DNA of 64,000 nucleotides from Dallia pectoralis. Lineage: Eukaryota > Chordata > Actinopteri > Esociformes > Umbridae. A model generated the notes under the pieces. That model was given only the letters and a program-made list of their open reading frames with translations. It did no database searches and was not told the DNA's origin. The DNA is taken from the NCBI GenBank assembly GCA_029465975.1, contig CM055762.1, positions 3,765,156-3,829,155 of the forward strand, given 5' to 3'. Numbering within the stretch: position 1 is the stretch's first letter; each line of letters begins with the position of its first letter. This document shows positions 47,167-58,845 of this stretch, in pieces. Position numbers and translations under genes: made by a program.

Positions 47167-49142
47167 GTACGTTTCTTTTACAGCTTCGATGCCCGTCTTG
47201 GCTCCGAGGCCGGCGATTGGTCTCCTCACAGGTCAGTAAGATCCAGGAAATAGAAAAGCTTCGAGATGAGCATAAGTGCCCCCCAACGGTGTCTTCTGGA
47301 CCTTTGTCCACCCTAAATTCCAACCCATATCAGTCTCACCTATCTGCTTATTGCACCTCTCGCTTTTTTATCTCGCTACTATCTATCCTTTTATTACCTC
47401 TCAATCTCCGTCCTCCAGAGATGTGATTAGCCACTCTATTTTTGGACCATCCAAGAGTTTAATTAAGTCCGGGGCACGTTGAATCGTTACAGCCCTACCT
47501 GTTTTCTGCCAATGCCTCAATTTAGAAAAACATGAGTCTTTCAGATGTTTCGAGCTAATTGTGCTTTGTACGGTAAAGCCCGCTACCCCGGTCTGTAGGC
47601 CGTGAAGTGGTGTGTTTGAAAGTGTGTTTCTATCCGGCGAGGCGCCAAGATGAGCTTCCACCTTTCCACGTGGTCCCACGCAGCTCCCTTTAGGCTTCCT
47701 CGCGTGCCGTTTTTTGATTTTTTACTCGACTTTGTTATCCGGTGCCAGCGTGTTCAAACCGAGGCTCAGAGTTTACCACGTGCGGGAAGGCAAGGAGGGG
47801 GTGCACAGCGTGAACACCTCGCCTATCCGTATGGTTTTCTCCCTCTTTTGAAAGGCAGCAAACAGCGGGCAGGGAGAAGAGAGGAGACAGCCGTTACGCT
47901 GTTCTGGAGCCCTCGCCTCCTCTGTGTCCCGCTCGTCTGGCTGAGGTCAGCTCATTCCCTTGCATTAGTGAGCATCAGTAACTCAGGGTCTCCTAAGAGG
48001 AGAGTCTCTCCTGGGCACTCGAGTTGTTTGTGAGCGGGCCAGGTCCTGGAGTTTCCTAAACGTGCGTGTGTGTGTGTGAGGGGTGGGGGGTTTGGAATGG
48101 TTTAAGTTGGAGTTCCGAGTCCCTTTTATACCTGGCTGGGACTCGCTCATAGGGGCCGTTTAGCGGAAACAAACACTGGACCTCAGAAGACACAAGTCGG
48201 GTTTGAGCTTGGAGCTTTGAGCTTGGAACGACTCTGACAGCTAATGGCAGGGTGGTGTGGGGTGGAGTTGGGGTGGTGTGGGGTGGAGTTGGGGAGGAGG
48301 GGAGGCGGAGATGAGCCCCCTTGTCATTAATTAGGTGTCAGAAGTAAGCATCAAAGAAGAGCGGTTGAATTGATCTGGGATCAGTTTTTTTATCTGTCTG
48401 AGGCGCGCCAAAACGAGTCGTCTGGTGATGGGCGAGAGACGGGATTTCGAAAGGTGTGTCGTTTTCCCATCACACACACACCGTATCACACACACACACA
48501 CCGTATCACACACACACACACAGCATGCTTGCGCTTAGATGGCGATGAGGAAGGATTGAAGGTGTGTGGGCGTCGGAGTGCGTCCGAGTTATCAAGGCTT
48601 TACTCCGTATCTCTGTGGATCTGCTTAGATGGAATTGATTCAAGGCAGCTTTAATTATAAAACACAGATGAAAAACATTAAGCGATTAAAGAGACACAGT
48701 TATTCCCATTTCCCCTCCTTCTCTTTCCTTCTCTCCATCTCTACTCCTCTGTTCCACCATCTTCTTCACATTTAATAAACTTTTTCCTCTTTTCTCCTCA
48801 TGTTCTTTATCTCCTTTTGGATGACTTCCTGTCCTCACCCTCGCTCCTCACCCCCACTCCTCACCCTCGCTCCTCACCCCCACTCCTCACCCACACTCCT
48901 CACCCTCGCTCCTCACCCCCACTCCTCACCCCACCCCTCACCCTCGCTCCTCACCCCCACTCCTCACCCTCGCTCCTCACCCCCACTCCTCACCCTCGCT
49001 CCTCACCCCCACTCCTCACCCTCGCTCCTCACCCCCACTCCTCACCCCACCCCTCACCCATGCTCCTCATTCTCCCTGTCCCGTGCCTCTCCCTTCCATT
49101 GCATTTCTTCCCATCTCCCCGTCTATCTCTCTGCCCTCTCAG
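47167..49142 (+). other. intron G-H (1,976 bp)
   Basis: Contains GTGTGG words (48241-48290), a CACACA-rich patch with ACCGTATC (48470-48522) and the 26-bp pyrimidine array (48834-49062). No transposon recognised. Confidence 0.8.
48834..49062 (+). repeat. 26-bp pyrimidine-rich minisatellite upstream of exon H
   Basis: Units alternate CTCCTCACCCCCA and CTCCTCACCCTCG, with occasional CCCACCCCT. It ends about 80 bases before the exon H acceptor and contributes to a nearly continuous pyrimidine-rich tract of over 300 bases. Confidence 0.92.
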
Positions 49143-49311
49143 TGCCAGCAGTATCGGGAGCGGTCCACGGTTCTGGAGAATCAACCCGCGGGGACATTTG
49201 TCCTCCAGGTCCACGCCGTTGATGCCGATGAGGGTTCTAATGGCATGGTGACCTATGGATTTATGCACAAAGACAGCACAGTGCCTGCCTTCAGTATCAA
49301 CGCAGAGACAG
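49143..49311 (+). CDS. cadherin exon H: first half of EC-e
   Basis: Acceptor CTCTGCCCTCTCAG; donor GTACAC at 49312. Phase 0 in, one base out. Encodes CQQYRERSTVLENQPAGTF, the calcium motif VDADEGSNGMVTY and PAFSINAETG. VLENQPAG is the strand-A signature of a cadherin repeat. Confidence 0.95.
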
Positions 49312-49400
49312 GTACACGAGTTTCACTTTCTGATCATTAAGGCTCAGGCTTTATTTACTGGTAACAGAATATATCTCTATATACTGTGTGTGTGTGTGTA

Positions 49401-49457
<57 letters not shown>

Positions 49458-50518
49458 GTATATATCTTATTCAATTTAAATGTAAAAAGGTTAACTGGCA
49501 CTGGCACATTGTGTTTACAATGCCAAGGCAAGTGGGAACAATAACAAGAGAAAATGACATTAGAACTGAAAAAAACAGTCCTTAAACAGTGAGTAAACAT
49601 TATACAAATTCATCTTTCTCTGCCGGTCTCTCCTTATCTAATATATACTTATCTCTCGTTCTCTCTCTGGCTCACTTCGGAACTGCCTTGATGTTTTCCG
49701 TGAATTTCAAAGTTCAGTCTAATTCCCTTTAATCACACCCTTTCAAAACGAGCCAGCCATCAAACGGGAAGAAAAGGCGACATTTAGAAACGTTCACATG
49801 CCCTCTCTTTAAAACGCATCACTTCAGGAACTGTAACTGTTCAATGGACATCAATCATTAACCTTTAACGGAGAGAAGACAGTAAAAGGAAAGAATTGGC
49901 CTTGCAGAGCTACTGTAGGCGAGAAACCCAAAAAAGTGACTTTCCCAGTCTTTTATCAGAAATGTTAATGGCATCATCAGTTGTCCTTCTTTAGTTTGGA
50001 GATGTGTAATTACCCAGCATTACTTCTGATAACACGGCTCTACTATGTATTTCTATCATGTTCAACCCTGACCGTAGTTATGCGCTGTTGAGGTGGTTCA
50101 CGTAAACCCAAATACCTTATCAACTTACCTGGAGGACCCATTTGTTCTTAAACATTTGTTTACGTATGGAACACGCAGAACCACAGCGACCCCGTTTTCA
50201 TGAACAACTGGACCATAGTCTGACTGAGTCATGTTAATACAATAATGTATTCTGAAGCCCATTTGTGACATTTTATATACATTCAATGTGCCAGAAGATT
50301 GTTCCAGGGTATTTTTAAGTGTCTGACAAGCCAAATGTGTAAACAGGATGCTACCACCATCAAACATTATTGGTGTTTATGAGAACATGTTGTGTCTGGC
50401 CGTCTGCAACAATCGCCATGGTAATCTCGGTCTAACCGATTGGACGCAAACTACTACAGGAGAGACTACTATTCAATGATGATAAAGTTGAATCTAATCT
50501 AATCTCATTTTGGCTCAG
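49312..50518 (+). other. intron H-I (1,207 bp)
   Basis: TA/TG repeat at 49386-49465; otherwise nothing recognised. The exit TCTCATTTTGGCTCAG is pyrimidine-poor near the AG. Confidence 0.8.
49386..49465 (+). repeat. GT/TA microsatellite
   Basis: (GT)7 followed by (TA)n with ATGTATA and ATACATA interruptions. Confidence 0.95.
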
Positions 50519-50689
50519 GTGTGATATTGACATCCAGGAAGTTTGACAGGGAACGACAGAGGGAGTACGCTGTGACTGTGACCGCTACAGATCAAGCGAC
50601 GGATCCGCTCATAGGAATCTGTCAGCTAAACATCCTCATATTGGACGAGAACGATAACAGCCCGAAGTTTGAGAACCTGCGCTACGAAT
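50519..50689 (+). CDS. cadherin exon I: second half of EC-e and linker to EC-f
   Basis: Acceptor TTTTGGCTCAG; donor GTGAGT at 50690. Two bases in, one out. Encodes GVILTSRKFDRERQREY with the DRE motif, then TVTATDQATDPLIGICQ. The canonical linker ILDENDNSPKF and ENLRYE follow. Confidence 0.95.
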
Positions 50690-51590
50690 GTGAGTCGTGC
50701 CCAAGTACAGGCATCTGTAATATTTGTGATGTCCACTACGTTAATACAGAAAATACATTTTTCACATCATTCACGTCATACGTTTTTCCATGTCAGCCCC
50801 AGGTACCCAAAAGTCAATTTTGAACGCTTAGCAAGACAGGAAAATTGTCCAACTCGCATTTACAAAGAGAACCCAGTTCCCACTGCATCTGATTTTGACG
50901 GACTCTCTAAACACATGCTTTAATGTAATTGATGAGTACGCCCCTATCACTACACCGTTCAAATAAGAAAAATTGGCAAAAATGCCATCTGGTTTGCTTA
51001 TGAATAATTTAAATTAATATATTTTGTATTTTATTGTCCGTCTGTGTTAAAAACTATTATTTAACATTTTCCCGGAAATGGTGTTTTACTTGAGTAAACA
51101 AGGCATTTTTACTCAAGTTTGACAATGGCACGCTTTTTTCACCAGCATGCATCAACATGCAATCGAGAACACACACGTAGGCATTTGCCCTAAAGATTTG
51201 TTCTAACGTACGTCAATATGTGAAGGGATGACGCTCTCTGAATCATAAAAGTGCTATATTGTTTTCAATAACGTTTTTTATTGAGATTCTGATAACCCAA
51301 CTAGCTCCAGACTGACAGCAAAGTAATTCCGTTTCTATTCGGCAAAATACTGTATTATTTTGCATTCTATAAAGATATGGTTTAAGCCTTTATATAAAAC
51401 CAGAATGCCAGTATGCCCTGCACACTTAATCTAGTCTAGTCTCATCGATCCTCCAGAATTTGCACCATGTCTGTCTTTTTAATGTGTTATCGACGAGACC
51501 ATGCGTCTGTTTATCGTGCAGAGGCACGCTTTAATCAGCGTCGCGCAGGACTTACGCTCGTCGTTATCTTGTGCTACGTTCGGCCCGCAG
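50690..51590 (+). other. intron I-J (901 bp)
   Basis: AT-rich, no repeat or transposon recognised. Ends TTCGGCCCGCAG, with a weak pyrimidine tract. Confidence 0.8.
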
Positions 51591-51763
51591 ACTTCCTCCG
51601 GGAGGACACCATGATCGGCACCAGTTTCCTGCGGGTGGCGGCCCACGACGATGACCACAGCACCAACGCGGCCATCTCCTACTCCATGTCCAAAGAACAG
51701 CCCGAGTACCTTCGGGTCAACACCCTCACGGGCTGGGTCTACGTCAATCAACCTATTTCACAG
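51591..51763 (+). CDS. cadherin exon J: most of EC-f
   Basis: Acceptor CGGCCCGCAG; donor GTCAGA at 51764, non-consensus at +3. Two bases in, phase 0 out. Encodes YFLREDTMIGTSFLRVAAHD, DDHSTNAAISYSMSKEQPEY and LTGWVYVNQPISQ. The donor is the first unit of an 81-bp tandem array. Confidence 0.94.
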
Positions 51764-52060
51764 GTCAGAAACATGGCAGTAACACAGACCCTAACCCCAG
51801 AAACATTTAAACCAGTAGGTTTATACAACCACCCTATTTAACCAGTCAGAAACATGGCAGTAACACAGACCCTAACCCCAGAAACATTTAAACCAGTAGG
51901 TTTATACAACCACCCTATTTAACCAGTCAGAAACATGGCCGTAACACAGACCCTAACCCCAGAAACATTTAAACCAGTAGGTTTATACAACCACCCTATT
52001 TAACCAGTCAGAAACATGGCCGTAACACAGACCCAAGTAGGTTCACACAACCACCCTATT
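51750..52060 (+). repeat. 81-bp tandem array starting at the exon J splice donor
   Basis: About 3.8 units at 81-bp spacing, with GTCAGAAACATGGC at 51764, 51845, 51926 and 52007. Each unit ends with CCTATTTAACCA, which resembles the exon's own end CCTATTTCACAG. The array therefore grew from a segment containing the junction. The last unit is shortened. Confidence 0.93.
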
Positions 52061-52755
52061 CAACATCTCATAAGCCCTTTTTTCAGCTTCATTGACCCCC
52101 AAACGACTCCCGAATTTGTAGTTGCTTTATAATTACTACAGAGGGCAAAAGACAAAGAGGTAAGTTACATTTTAGCTGCATGTCAAGTGGGACTCAAATT
52201 AGACTCAAGATTCGCTCTTCAGTGAGAGCAGAGGGACTCTGTTAGACATGTCAACAGCATTCAGAAGCCAGTGTCAATCTCAGACCGTGAATTTTGGAGA
52301 GCTACGATTATCCCCTTCTGTGTCCTCCTTCGCCGGCTGGTCTGAAAAACGGCCCTCGCAGTAGAAAACGGGAAGTGCGGCGTAGAGAGGAGGTGCGTTA
52401 GCGGGAAATGATAAGTGCTCCCAGGAAACATGTTGCTATGGCTACAGAGGTCCTCTTTCGGCAGGACGCCGTCGCTAGCGATGTTGCCAGCTGCCGGTGA
52501 TGAGACATTTACATGCGCTCATTACCTCCAATGTTCTCCCGGCGTCCACTAGCGCGAGCCGCAGACGGGCAGCCTGTGTCCCCGGAACTAGCTGTGCTCC
52601 CTGTCACAGTCTCAGTCTCATCAAGGCGGTCCCTGGGAGGGATTGTCTTTCATTATGTCAGTCTCTCATCCACCCCCCCCCCCCACACCACCCAGTGTCC
52701 CAGCGTCAGTCCTTTCTGTGAACCGTTGTTGTCGTTGTGTATCCTCCCGCCGCAG
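51764..52755 (+). other. intron J-K (992 bp)
   Basis: Begins with the 81-bp array. The middle (52060-52660) has nothing recognised, and a C run lies at 52674-52684. Ends CCTCCCGCCGCAG. Confidence 0.85.
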
Positions 52756-52923
52756 AGGTCCTACATCACCCGGGAGATCGTCGCGACGGACGGCGGGAAC
52801 CGGAGCAGTTCCGTGGAGCTGTCCGTCACCATCACCAACGTGAAGAACCAGCCGCCGCAGTGGGAGAAGGACACCTACGAAGTGGTTATCCCGGAGAACA
52901 CCGTCCGGGACACGCCCATAGTG
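52756..52923 (+). CDS. cadherin exon K: end of EC-f, start of EC-g
   Basis: Acceptor CTCCCGCCGCAG; donor GTAGGA at 52924. Phase 0 at both ends, 56 codons. Encodes RSYITREIVATDGGNRSSS with a possible N-glycosylation site (NRS). The junction TNVKNQPPQW lacks the DxNDN aspartates. EC-g starts YEVVIPENTVRDTPIV. Confidence 0.94.
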
Positions 52924-54059
52924 GTAGGATGCGACGCGAAGGCCAAATCCCAAATGGTGCCCTAACCCCTGTGCAGCACACTAAAGAGCTCTGGACGAAA
53001 GCAGTGCACCAAATTCTGTCCCGTTTAGTTTGCCGACAGACCTTATAAAAAGCACATGCGTTTACTAATGTTAGCTGCTCTGAGTAAATGAAATTTAACT
53101 TTCAGGAAGAGCATGTACGCCATGAGCTTTTCTAACGATGGGATTAGGACGTAATGACAGCATCAGAACAGGTGCGTCCGTTCGACAGAGCTGGCATCGT
53201 TAACTTGAAATAGGTATTTGGAGCTGTGAACTAGTAAGAAGACCCACACAGTGTTTTCCCAGGGCGTCAGAGTGAATGAAAGCCTAATGATGTAGACTGG
53301 TTTGCACAAACATTAAAGGGGCTAAAATGTAAGATGAAGACACCTTTTGGATAGACAGCAAATCGCGAGAACTCTGCGGTGAATACAAACAATGGAGTTG
53401 AAACCACTGGCGTTCTAATAATTTACCGGAGATAAAACTGACTCAGATACTCCCCTATAATTTTCCCATCCAAACGCATTGTGATATATCATTGAATTCA
53501 AGGTAATTCACTGTATTTTATGGCAAGTAATATATAAAGCTGCCTCCCTTAATTAATGCTGTCAATGTCATAATTGGCAGGTTCCAAATAATATCCGATC
53601 CATAGATGGTTCTGGAGAAAACGGACCTTACACAGTTTGTGTGGACTAGCCTACTTTTGCCAACTCTCATCCCCTTCTCTCTACCTAATAAGTGAATTCT
53701 GATCAGTTGATAAAAAAAAGTTTTTCCTCCGGCTATATTAACGTGAATGCAATTTGCTAAATATCTGTTCAGCATTACTTGATGGACACATGAGCGCTGG
53801 TCTGTTTGCTGCTATGTGTTTCGTGTGCTAACTAGACCTATTGGTTATATTTTTCTGAAGTTTTGTTGAATTTTTTCTAGCCTCTTGCATTGTACATAAG
53901 CCGCCTGAATGTGAGATCCCAAGGAGTGCAGAACAGTTGGAAAAAAATAATCTGTTAGAAAGCAATGTATAGTAGGTGCTAAACATTGATTTTCTTCAGG
54001 ATCATTACAAAAATATATGAGCAAGATGTTGCTTTTGATCCAGTTTAGGCCCATATCGA

Positions 54060-54200
54060 GAGAGCCAGACCCGATCCCCCGGGGGGTAAACCGGCGGGGC
54101 GCTGCGTTTCCGGTATTTTTCACACAGGCCGGATCTTTAAAAGCACTTTGTGACAACAGCTGAAGGCCATTATAAAACACATTTGATTGATTGATTTATC
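54060..54200 (+). mobile_element. SINE/LINE-like 3' tail
   Basis: AAAAGCACTTTGTGACAACA followed by a stretch ending ACATTTGATTGATTGATTTA. This is the 3' tail of a fish retroposon with a TTGA-type terminal repeat. The upstream body is not recognised. Confidence 0.5.
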
Positions 54201-54279
54201 ACCATTGGGTAACACCAAAGAGCTGTCAGCGGAAATAAGACAGATGGTTGTCAGGTAATGGATATGAAAAAACATAAAC

Positions 54280-54660
54280 TGTTGACAGGTCGAGGACGCG
54301 TGTTCATATATGGTGAGGAATATGGTGAGGGAGCAGAACCGTTCTAGAACTGTATCGTCTGGTGGAATCCTGGCGTTATCAAGTCTCAAAATCAACCGTT
54401 AGATGCCCCTTCCATGTCAACAATTGCTGTAGAAGGGCTGCACGAAAGATGCCCTTACTGGGCCCAATCCACAAATTGCAACTGCCTGAACTTTGCCAAG
54501 CAATATTGGAGCTACAGTACAAGTTGTCTGTTATGTTCAGATGAGACAAGGTTTTGGCCAATCAAAGAATTGTCATGTTTGCCGACTAAAGAAGACTTAG
54601 AGGCCCCTGAGACCCACAGTAAAATATTGTGGTTGATCCTTGAGACTATTTAGCCGCTAG
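54280..54660 (+). pseudogene. Tc1-like transposase relic
   Basis: In two + frames, VSKSTVRCPFHVNNCCRRAA and KMPLLGPIHKLQ resemble the paired-type DNA-binding domain of Tc1 transposases. A frameshifted FAKQYWSYSTSCLLCSDETR follows, where SDETR matches the first catalytic aspartate box (WSDETKF in relatives). Frameshifted and interrupted; the ends were not found. Confidence 0.5.
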
Positions 54661-56809
54661 TGTTCCAGGGTATCGTGTTAAAGGTCGATGGCTTAATGAA
54701 TTTCACTAAGTACCAGAATAATTGATTCCCGAACCTGGTTCCCTCTGCCAGGAGACAAACATACATCAAAATCAACACAGAAATGGTACACAGAATCAAT
54801 GATTTACAATTCCCGTCTCAGTCCACAAATTAGAATCCAATGATTAAACCTGTAGTCGGACATGGCAGTCCACAAGCCCAAAATGAAGACGAAACAAAAT
54901 TCCTGAATATGCTGCATTGAAGAAGTTTTCCATTATCCGTCAAAGTCTGGGCCAATCGTGTTTATTTTTACAGGGAAAGGCTGTGTGCTGTTACCCACTC
55001 CAGGGAATGCTTCACAAAATATTGATTGTAGGAATGCCAGATATTTCTAAAACATGTTTTGGGGTGAAAAAAATCGATCTACACATTTTGTTTTGAGGAA
55101 TCGTTTAAGAGGAAAGAATACAGCTTCCCTTTATATTTGAGCCCAACATATAATATGTTATTTTGTTAATTTGTTGCATTCTATTTTGTTCAATTTCATC
55201 AAGGGTGCTGATAATGTTTTTGTTAAATGAATACCGAAGTATATCCATTACGGAAGTTATCTTGAAAATAAACTATATCTTTTAGGTTTTTTGAAAGTAC
55301 AGAAAATACACAGCTTTCAGTATTTCCAAGAAAATACCAAATGAGTTGGGCAGAATGGTTGAAAAGGTCTTGCGTAGGAACATTCTCCCAAAACCTTAGA
55401 TTCTCCCAAAAAGCATAGATTGTAAGCTTGTGTCTGACAGGACTGAGGTGCCAGACAGCTTTAAAAAAAAATACATTGGTGGCTCAGGAGCTTGTCGAGA
55501 AGCTGTCTGATCACCTTGGACTGAATAGTGAAGAACTATTACTCACAGCAGGGAGTGCTGGCTAATTCACTTCATCGAAGTTTAGAAAAAGCTGGTGAGT
55601 AAGAGGTTAAACTATTCTGAATCATCTGGTCTGAACTAAATGCACGCCATGTTGGTAAGATACGCAGCGGATCATATTCCACCGTGAATCTCGCATATCA
55701 TTAATCTCTCCTTCAAGCAGGGGGGTCCCCAAATTAATTAACTAAAACTTGCTTGGGCTTCACCAAAAGATTTTCATCATACACAAAATATGAATAATTT
55801 TTGACAATATTGTCACTATGGCTACCATCACAATATGTGCAGCGTTGCTAATGACACTGCACTATGACTTTGCTTGGGTCTTATGCCTCAAAAGCTCCCG
55901 GAAGATTATCATTAACAACATTTAAAAGGTGCAGAATACAATTGTAGGAGTGAAACTGTATCTTCTTGGCTGGATGATGTCTGTAATATGAGGCTTAAAG
56001 AGGTTCTCTGCTCCTACGATGCTGCATTGTCAACACGCCAGAACAGCAGATGACACTAGGTGGATTTAGAACGTCATTAAAACCAACGCGCAGTAATGTG
56101 TATTATGACAAACTGTACTGGCGTATGGACACTCCGTTATTACGGTCTGTGGAAACCATAATGAAGATATATCCATCAGGGTTGAGTTTCCTTTCCAGCT
56201 TTCCCACCCTCCCTCTTTGGGGCTTTCTTGGACCTGGGAAAGCCCTACTTCTTCCAGCCAGCCCATGTAACCCACGTCCTTAACACTGTCCGGATTCATC
56301 AATAGATCTTCACACCCATCTCTGGCCAATCACGAGTTCTGGATTATTCATGGACATTAACTTTTCAATTTTTTCCCCATACTAACGCATAGAAAATTAA
56401 TTTGCCGAATTTCCTCAGGATCTTTTATAAGCTATTAAAATATGCAGATAAATACTCGGCTGAGAGAACGGGGCAGAGCGAGGGAGGGGGGAATTAACGG
56501 TGGGTGAGAAATAGTGTGTGAAGGTTTCCTTTGGAGTTCTAAGTGATCTTCAAGATAAATGTTTATTTTACTGTTATGTGAAGATGTTATATGCCCCGGT
56601 AGTTTGTAATTGATCTGTAGAACTGTTTGTTTTGTAGGAAGCCTCGCTGCTAGCGAGATAGAAAGTACATGCGGTGATGTGCTAGGATGGACTGTTAGGT
56701 CAGGATTAAATAAAAGCGGGTTAGGAGCAATGCACTTTTAAAGACAATTTACAATTAAGTTGTTCAGGCGAACGTCTCCTTTAAAAGTAGCAAAATGCTT
56801 CCAGGATGG

Positions 56810-57069
56810 ATGCCAGGTTCCCAGTGTCCTCTCTGTTTCTTTGATTCCCAGGGTATGGGGTTCTCAGTGTCCCTCCATGTTTCTTTGATTCCCAGGATCT
56901 GGGGTTCTCGGTGTCCTCCATGTTTCTTTGATTCCCAGGATCTGGGGTTCTCAGTGTCCCCTCTGTTTCCTTGATTCCCAGGATCTGGGGTTCTCAGTGC
57001 CCCCCCCCCGTTCTTTGATTCCCAGAATCAAAGGCTTCTCAGTGTCCCCTCTGTTTCTTTGATCACCAG
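56810..57069 (+). repeat. 43-44-bp tandem array ending in the exon L splice acceptor
   Basis: Six units, each ending in a pyrimidine tract plus AG. TTTGATTCCCAG ends at 56851, 56895, 56938, 56981 (with CTTGATTCCCAG) and 57025. The sixth, TTTGATCACCAG, ends at 57069 and is the real acceptor. Units share GGGGTTCTCAGTGTCCC. The fifth contains a C run. Confidence 0.93.
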
Positions 57070-57319
57070 ACTATCAAGGCCACCTCTCCCCTGGGGGACC
57101 CCAGAGTGACCTATAACCTGGAAGATGGGATGGTGCCGGAAACCAACATGCCTGTCCGCTTCTACCTGACCCCTAACCGTGAGGACGGCTCTGCTTCCAT
57201 CCTGGTGGCTGAGCCCCTGGACTATGAAACCACCAAGAACTTCATACTCAGAGTTCGGGCCCAGAATGTGGCAGCAGTTCCCCTGGCAGCCTTCACAACT
57301 GTCTATCTTAATATAACAG
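57070..57319 (+). CDS. cadherin exon L: most of EC-g
   Basis: Acceptor TTTCTTTGATCACCAG; donor GTAGGA at 57320. Phase 0 in, one base out. Encodes TIKATSPLGDPRVTYNLEDG, where the AxDxD calcium motif is absent. MPVRFYLTPNREDGSASI, the LDYE motif in EPLDYETTKNFILRVRAQN and YLNIT follow; the last contains a possible glycosylation site. Confidence 0.95.
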
Positions 57320-58717
57320 GTAGGACAGACAAAGTCCATGTTCTCCTTTAATGACCTATTTTAGAACCAAACTGAGACCGCGTCTTATCCCGTCCCGGCC
57401 ATTTTGAGCGAAAACCGGCGGCGTATTACCAGAATCTCCCTTCTGTCACATTCTCCTCCCATTCCCGCCTCCACCTCTCTTCAACTCATTCTCCGTCCCT
57501 CTTTCTCTCTTTGTCTTTTTGTCTCTCTCCTCCAAAACGTAACTGTAATTTGGTTCCTCATTATTGTTCGCCTCTGAAAATCATAAGCAATTTAGTGAGC
57601 TTCAGACTTTCAACCTACTGACCTGTGCCAAGTGCAGATCAGACCCCCCCCCACCTCCCCCGCACCCACACTCGAAAATAGCTTCTCCAGCGACCGTAAG
57701 CCCCCCCTTATCGTTCCCCCGTTATCACACCCACCACATCCGACCCATCTTCCCTTCTATCATTCATGAGAGTTGGTCTTAAACCGGAGAGAAAGCATTA
57801 ATATGTCGGAACCCGCCTCCTGCTCCACTCCCTTATCAGCCTTAATAAGTGAGCCGGCCTTCAGTCGTCTCTAGAGGATGAACTGGGGTGTGTGTGTGTG
57901 TGGGTTGTGGTGGGGAGGACAGAAGAACGGGGGGGCGGGAATGTAATGGATTTAGGACCCATGTTTAATTCATACATTAAGACATTTGCTGTTTGAAACG
58001 AGAGAGAAAAAAAACGGTGCAACGCGGTTCGGCTCGAGAATGAATTCCGAATGCGTTTTAGCCATTACGCTTTTTCAGGTCTTGCTGTTCTGAAATGTCC
58101 TCTTCTGAGGAAAGTTCTTGGTAACGTTCGTGTGGCAGATAGTTTTCCAAGAATTGTTTTTAGTTATTCAGTGCTTTCGATGCTAACAGTGTTGCTGTGA
58201 AGGTAATATGCTCACCGTTACACATCAGCAAACCAATTAGCTCTTACTTATTAATGTACTTTGATTAAGCAAGTTCACTTTGATTAAACAGCATTAACTC
58301 AAAGTGTACATCAAGAAAAAATCTAATTGATTCACGGTTTGTCGCAATTAAAATCCTGTTATTTACACAATATGTTTTATTGCCTTTAATGCACATGCTC
58401 ATTAATACAAAGTGTGTTAATTCTCTGTCGAAGCAGATAAATAAGTTGCATTGCTAAACAGAAGAGAGAGCGTGAGTTCTCTAGAGTCACACGAGGTATT
58501 TGAATTCGTCTGTCCAGCCTTCAGCATTTTGAAGGTCTCAATTTGCCTCTTTCAACAAATGTTTAGCTAAAGAGACTAACAGGAATAGAAGCAGAGAACC
58601 TGTCCACCATATTTCATGGTAAGATCCTTGAATCACGCTGCCCCAAATAGGATCCTTAAATGAGAATGTTCTAAGGCCAAACAACAATGGATAATGCCCG
58701 TGTTTTTCCTCCGCCAG
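57320..58717 (+). other. intron L-M (1,398 bp)
   Basis: CT-rich stretch 57430-57530, C-rich run 57645-57662 and a short GT run at 57889-57902. The AT-rich 58080-58680 has nothing recognised. Ends TTTTTCCTCCGCCAG. Confidence 0.82.
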
Positions 58718-58845
58718 ACGTAAACGACAACGTCCCCTTCTTCACCTCGTCCATCTACGAGGCGTCGGTCACGGAGGGCGCGAAGGTCGGGACGTTCGTC
58801 ACGCTGGTGTCGTCCAACGACCTGGACCTGGGACTTAATGGGAAG
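58718..58845 (+). CDS. cadherin exon M: EC-g/EC-h linker and first half of EC-h
   Basis: Acceptor TTTTTCCTCCGCCAG; donor GTGAGG at 58846. Two bases in, phase 0 out. Encodes DVNDNVPFF (canonical linker), SIYEASVTEGAKVGTFV and SSNDLDLGLNGK. Confidence 0.95.

Larger units (their letters stand above)
52924..57069 (+). other. intron K-L (4,146 bp)
   Basis: Holds a short-element tail (54060-54200), a Tc1-like relic (54280-54660) and, at its end, the 43-44-bp array carrying the exon L acceptor. The stretches 52930-54050 and 54700-56800 are AT-rich with no recognised gene; parts of the latter may be further transposon relic. Confidence 0.8.
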
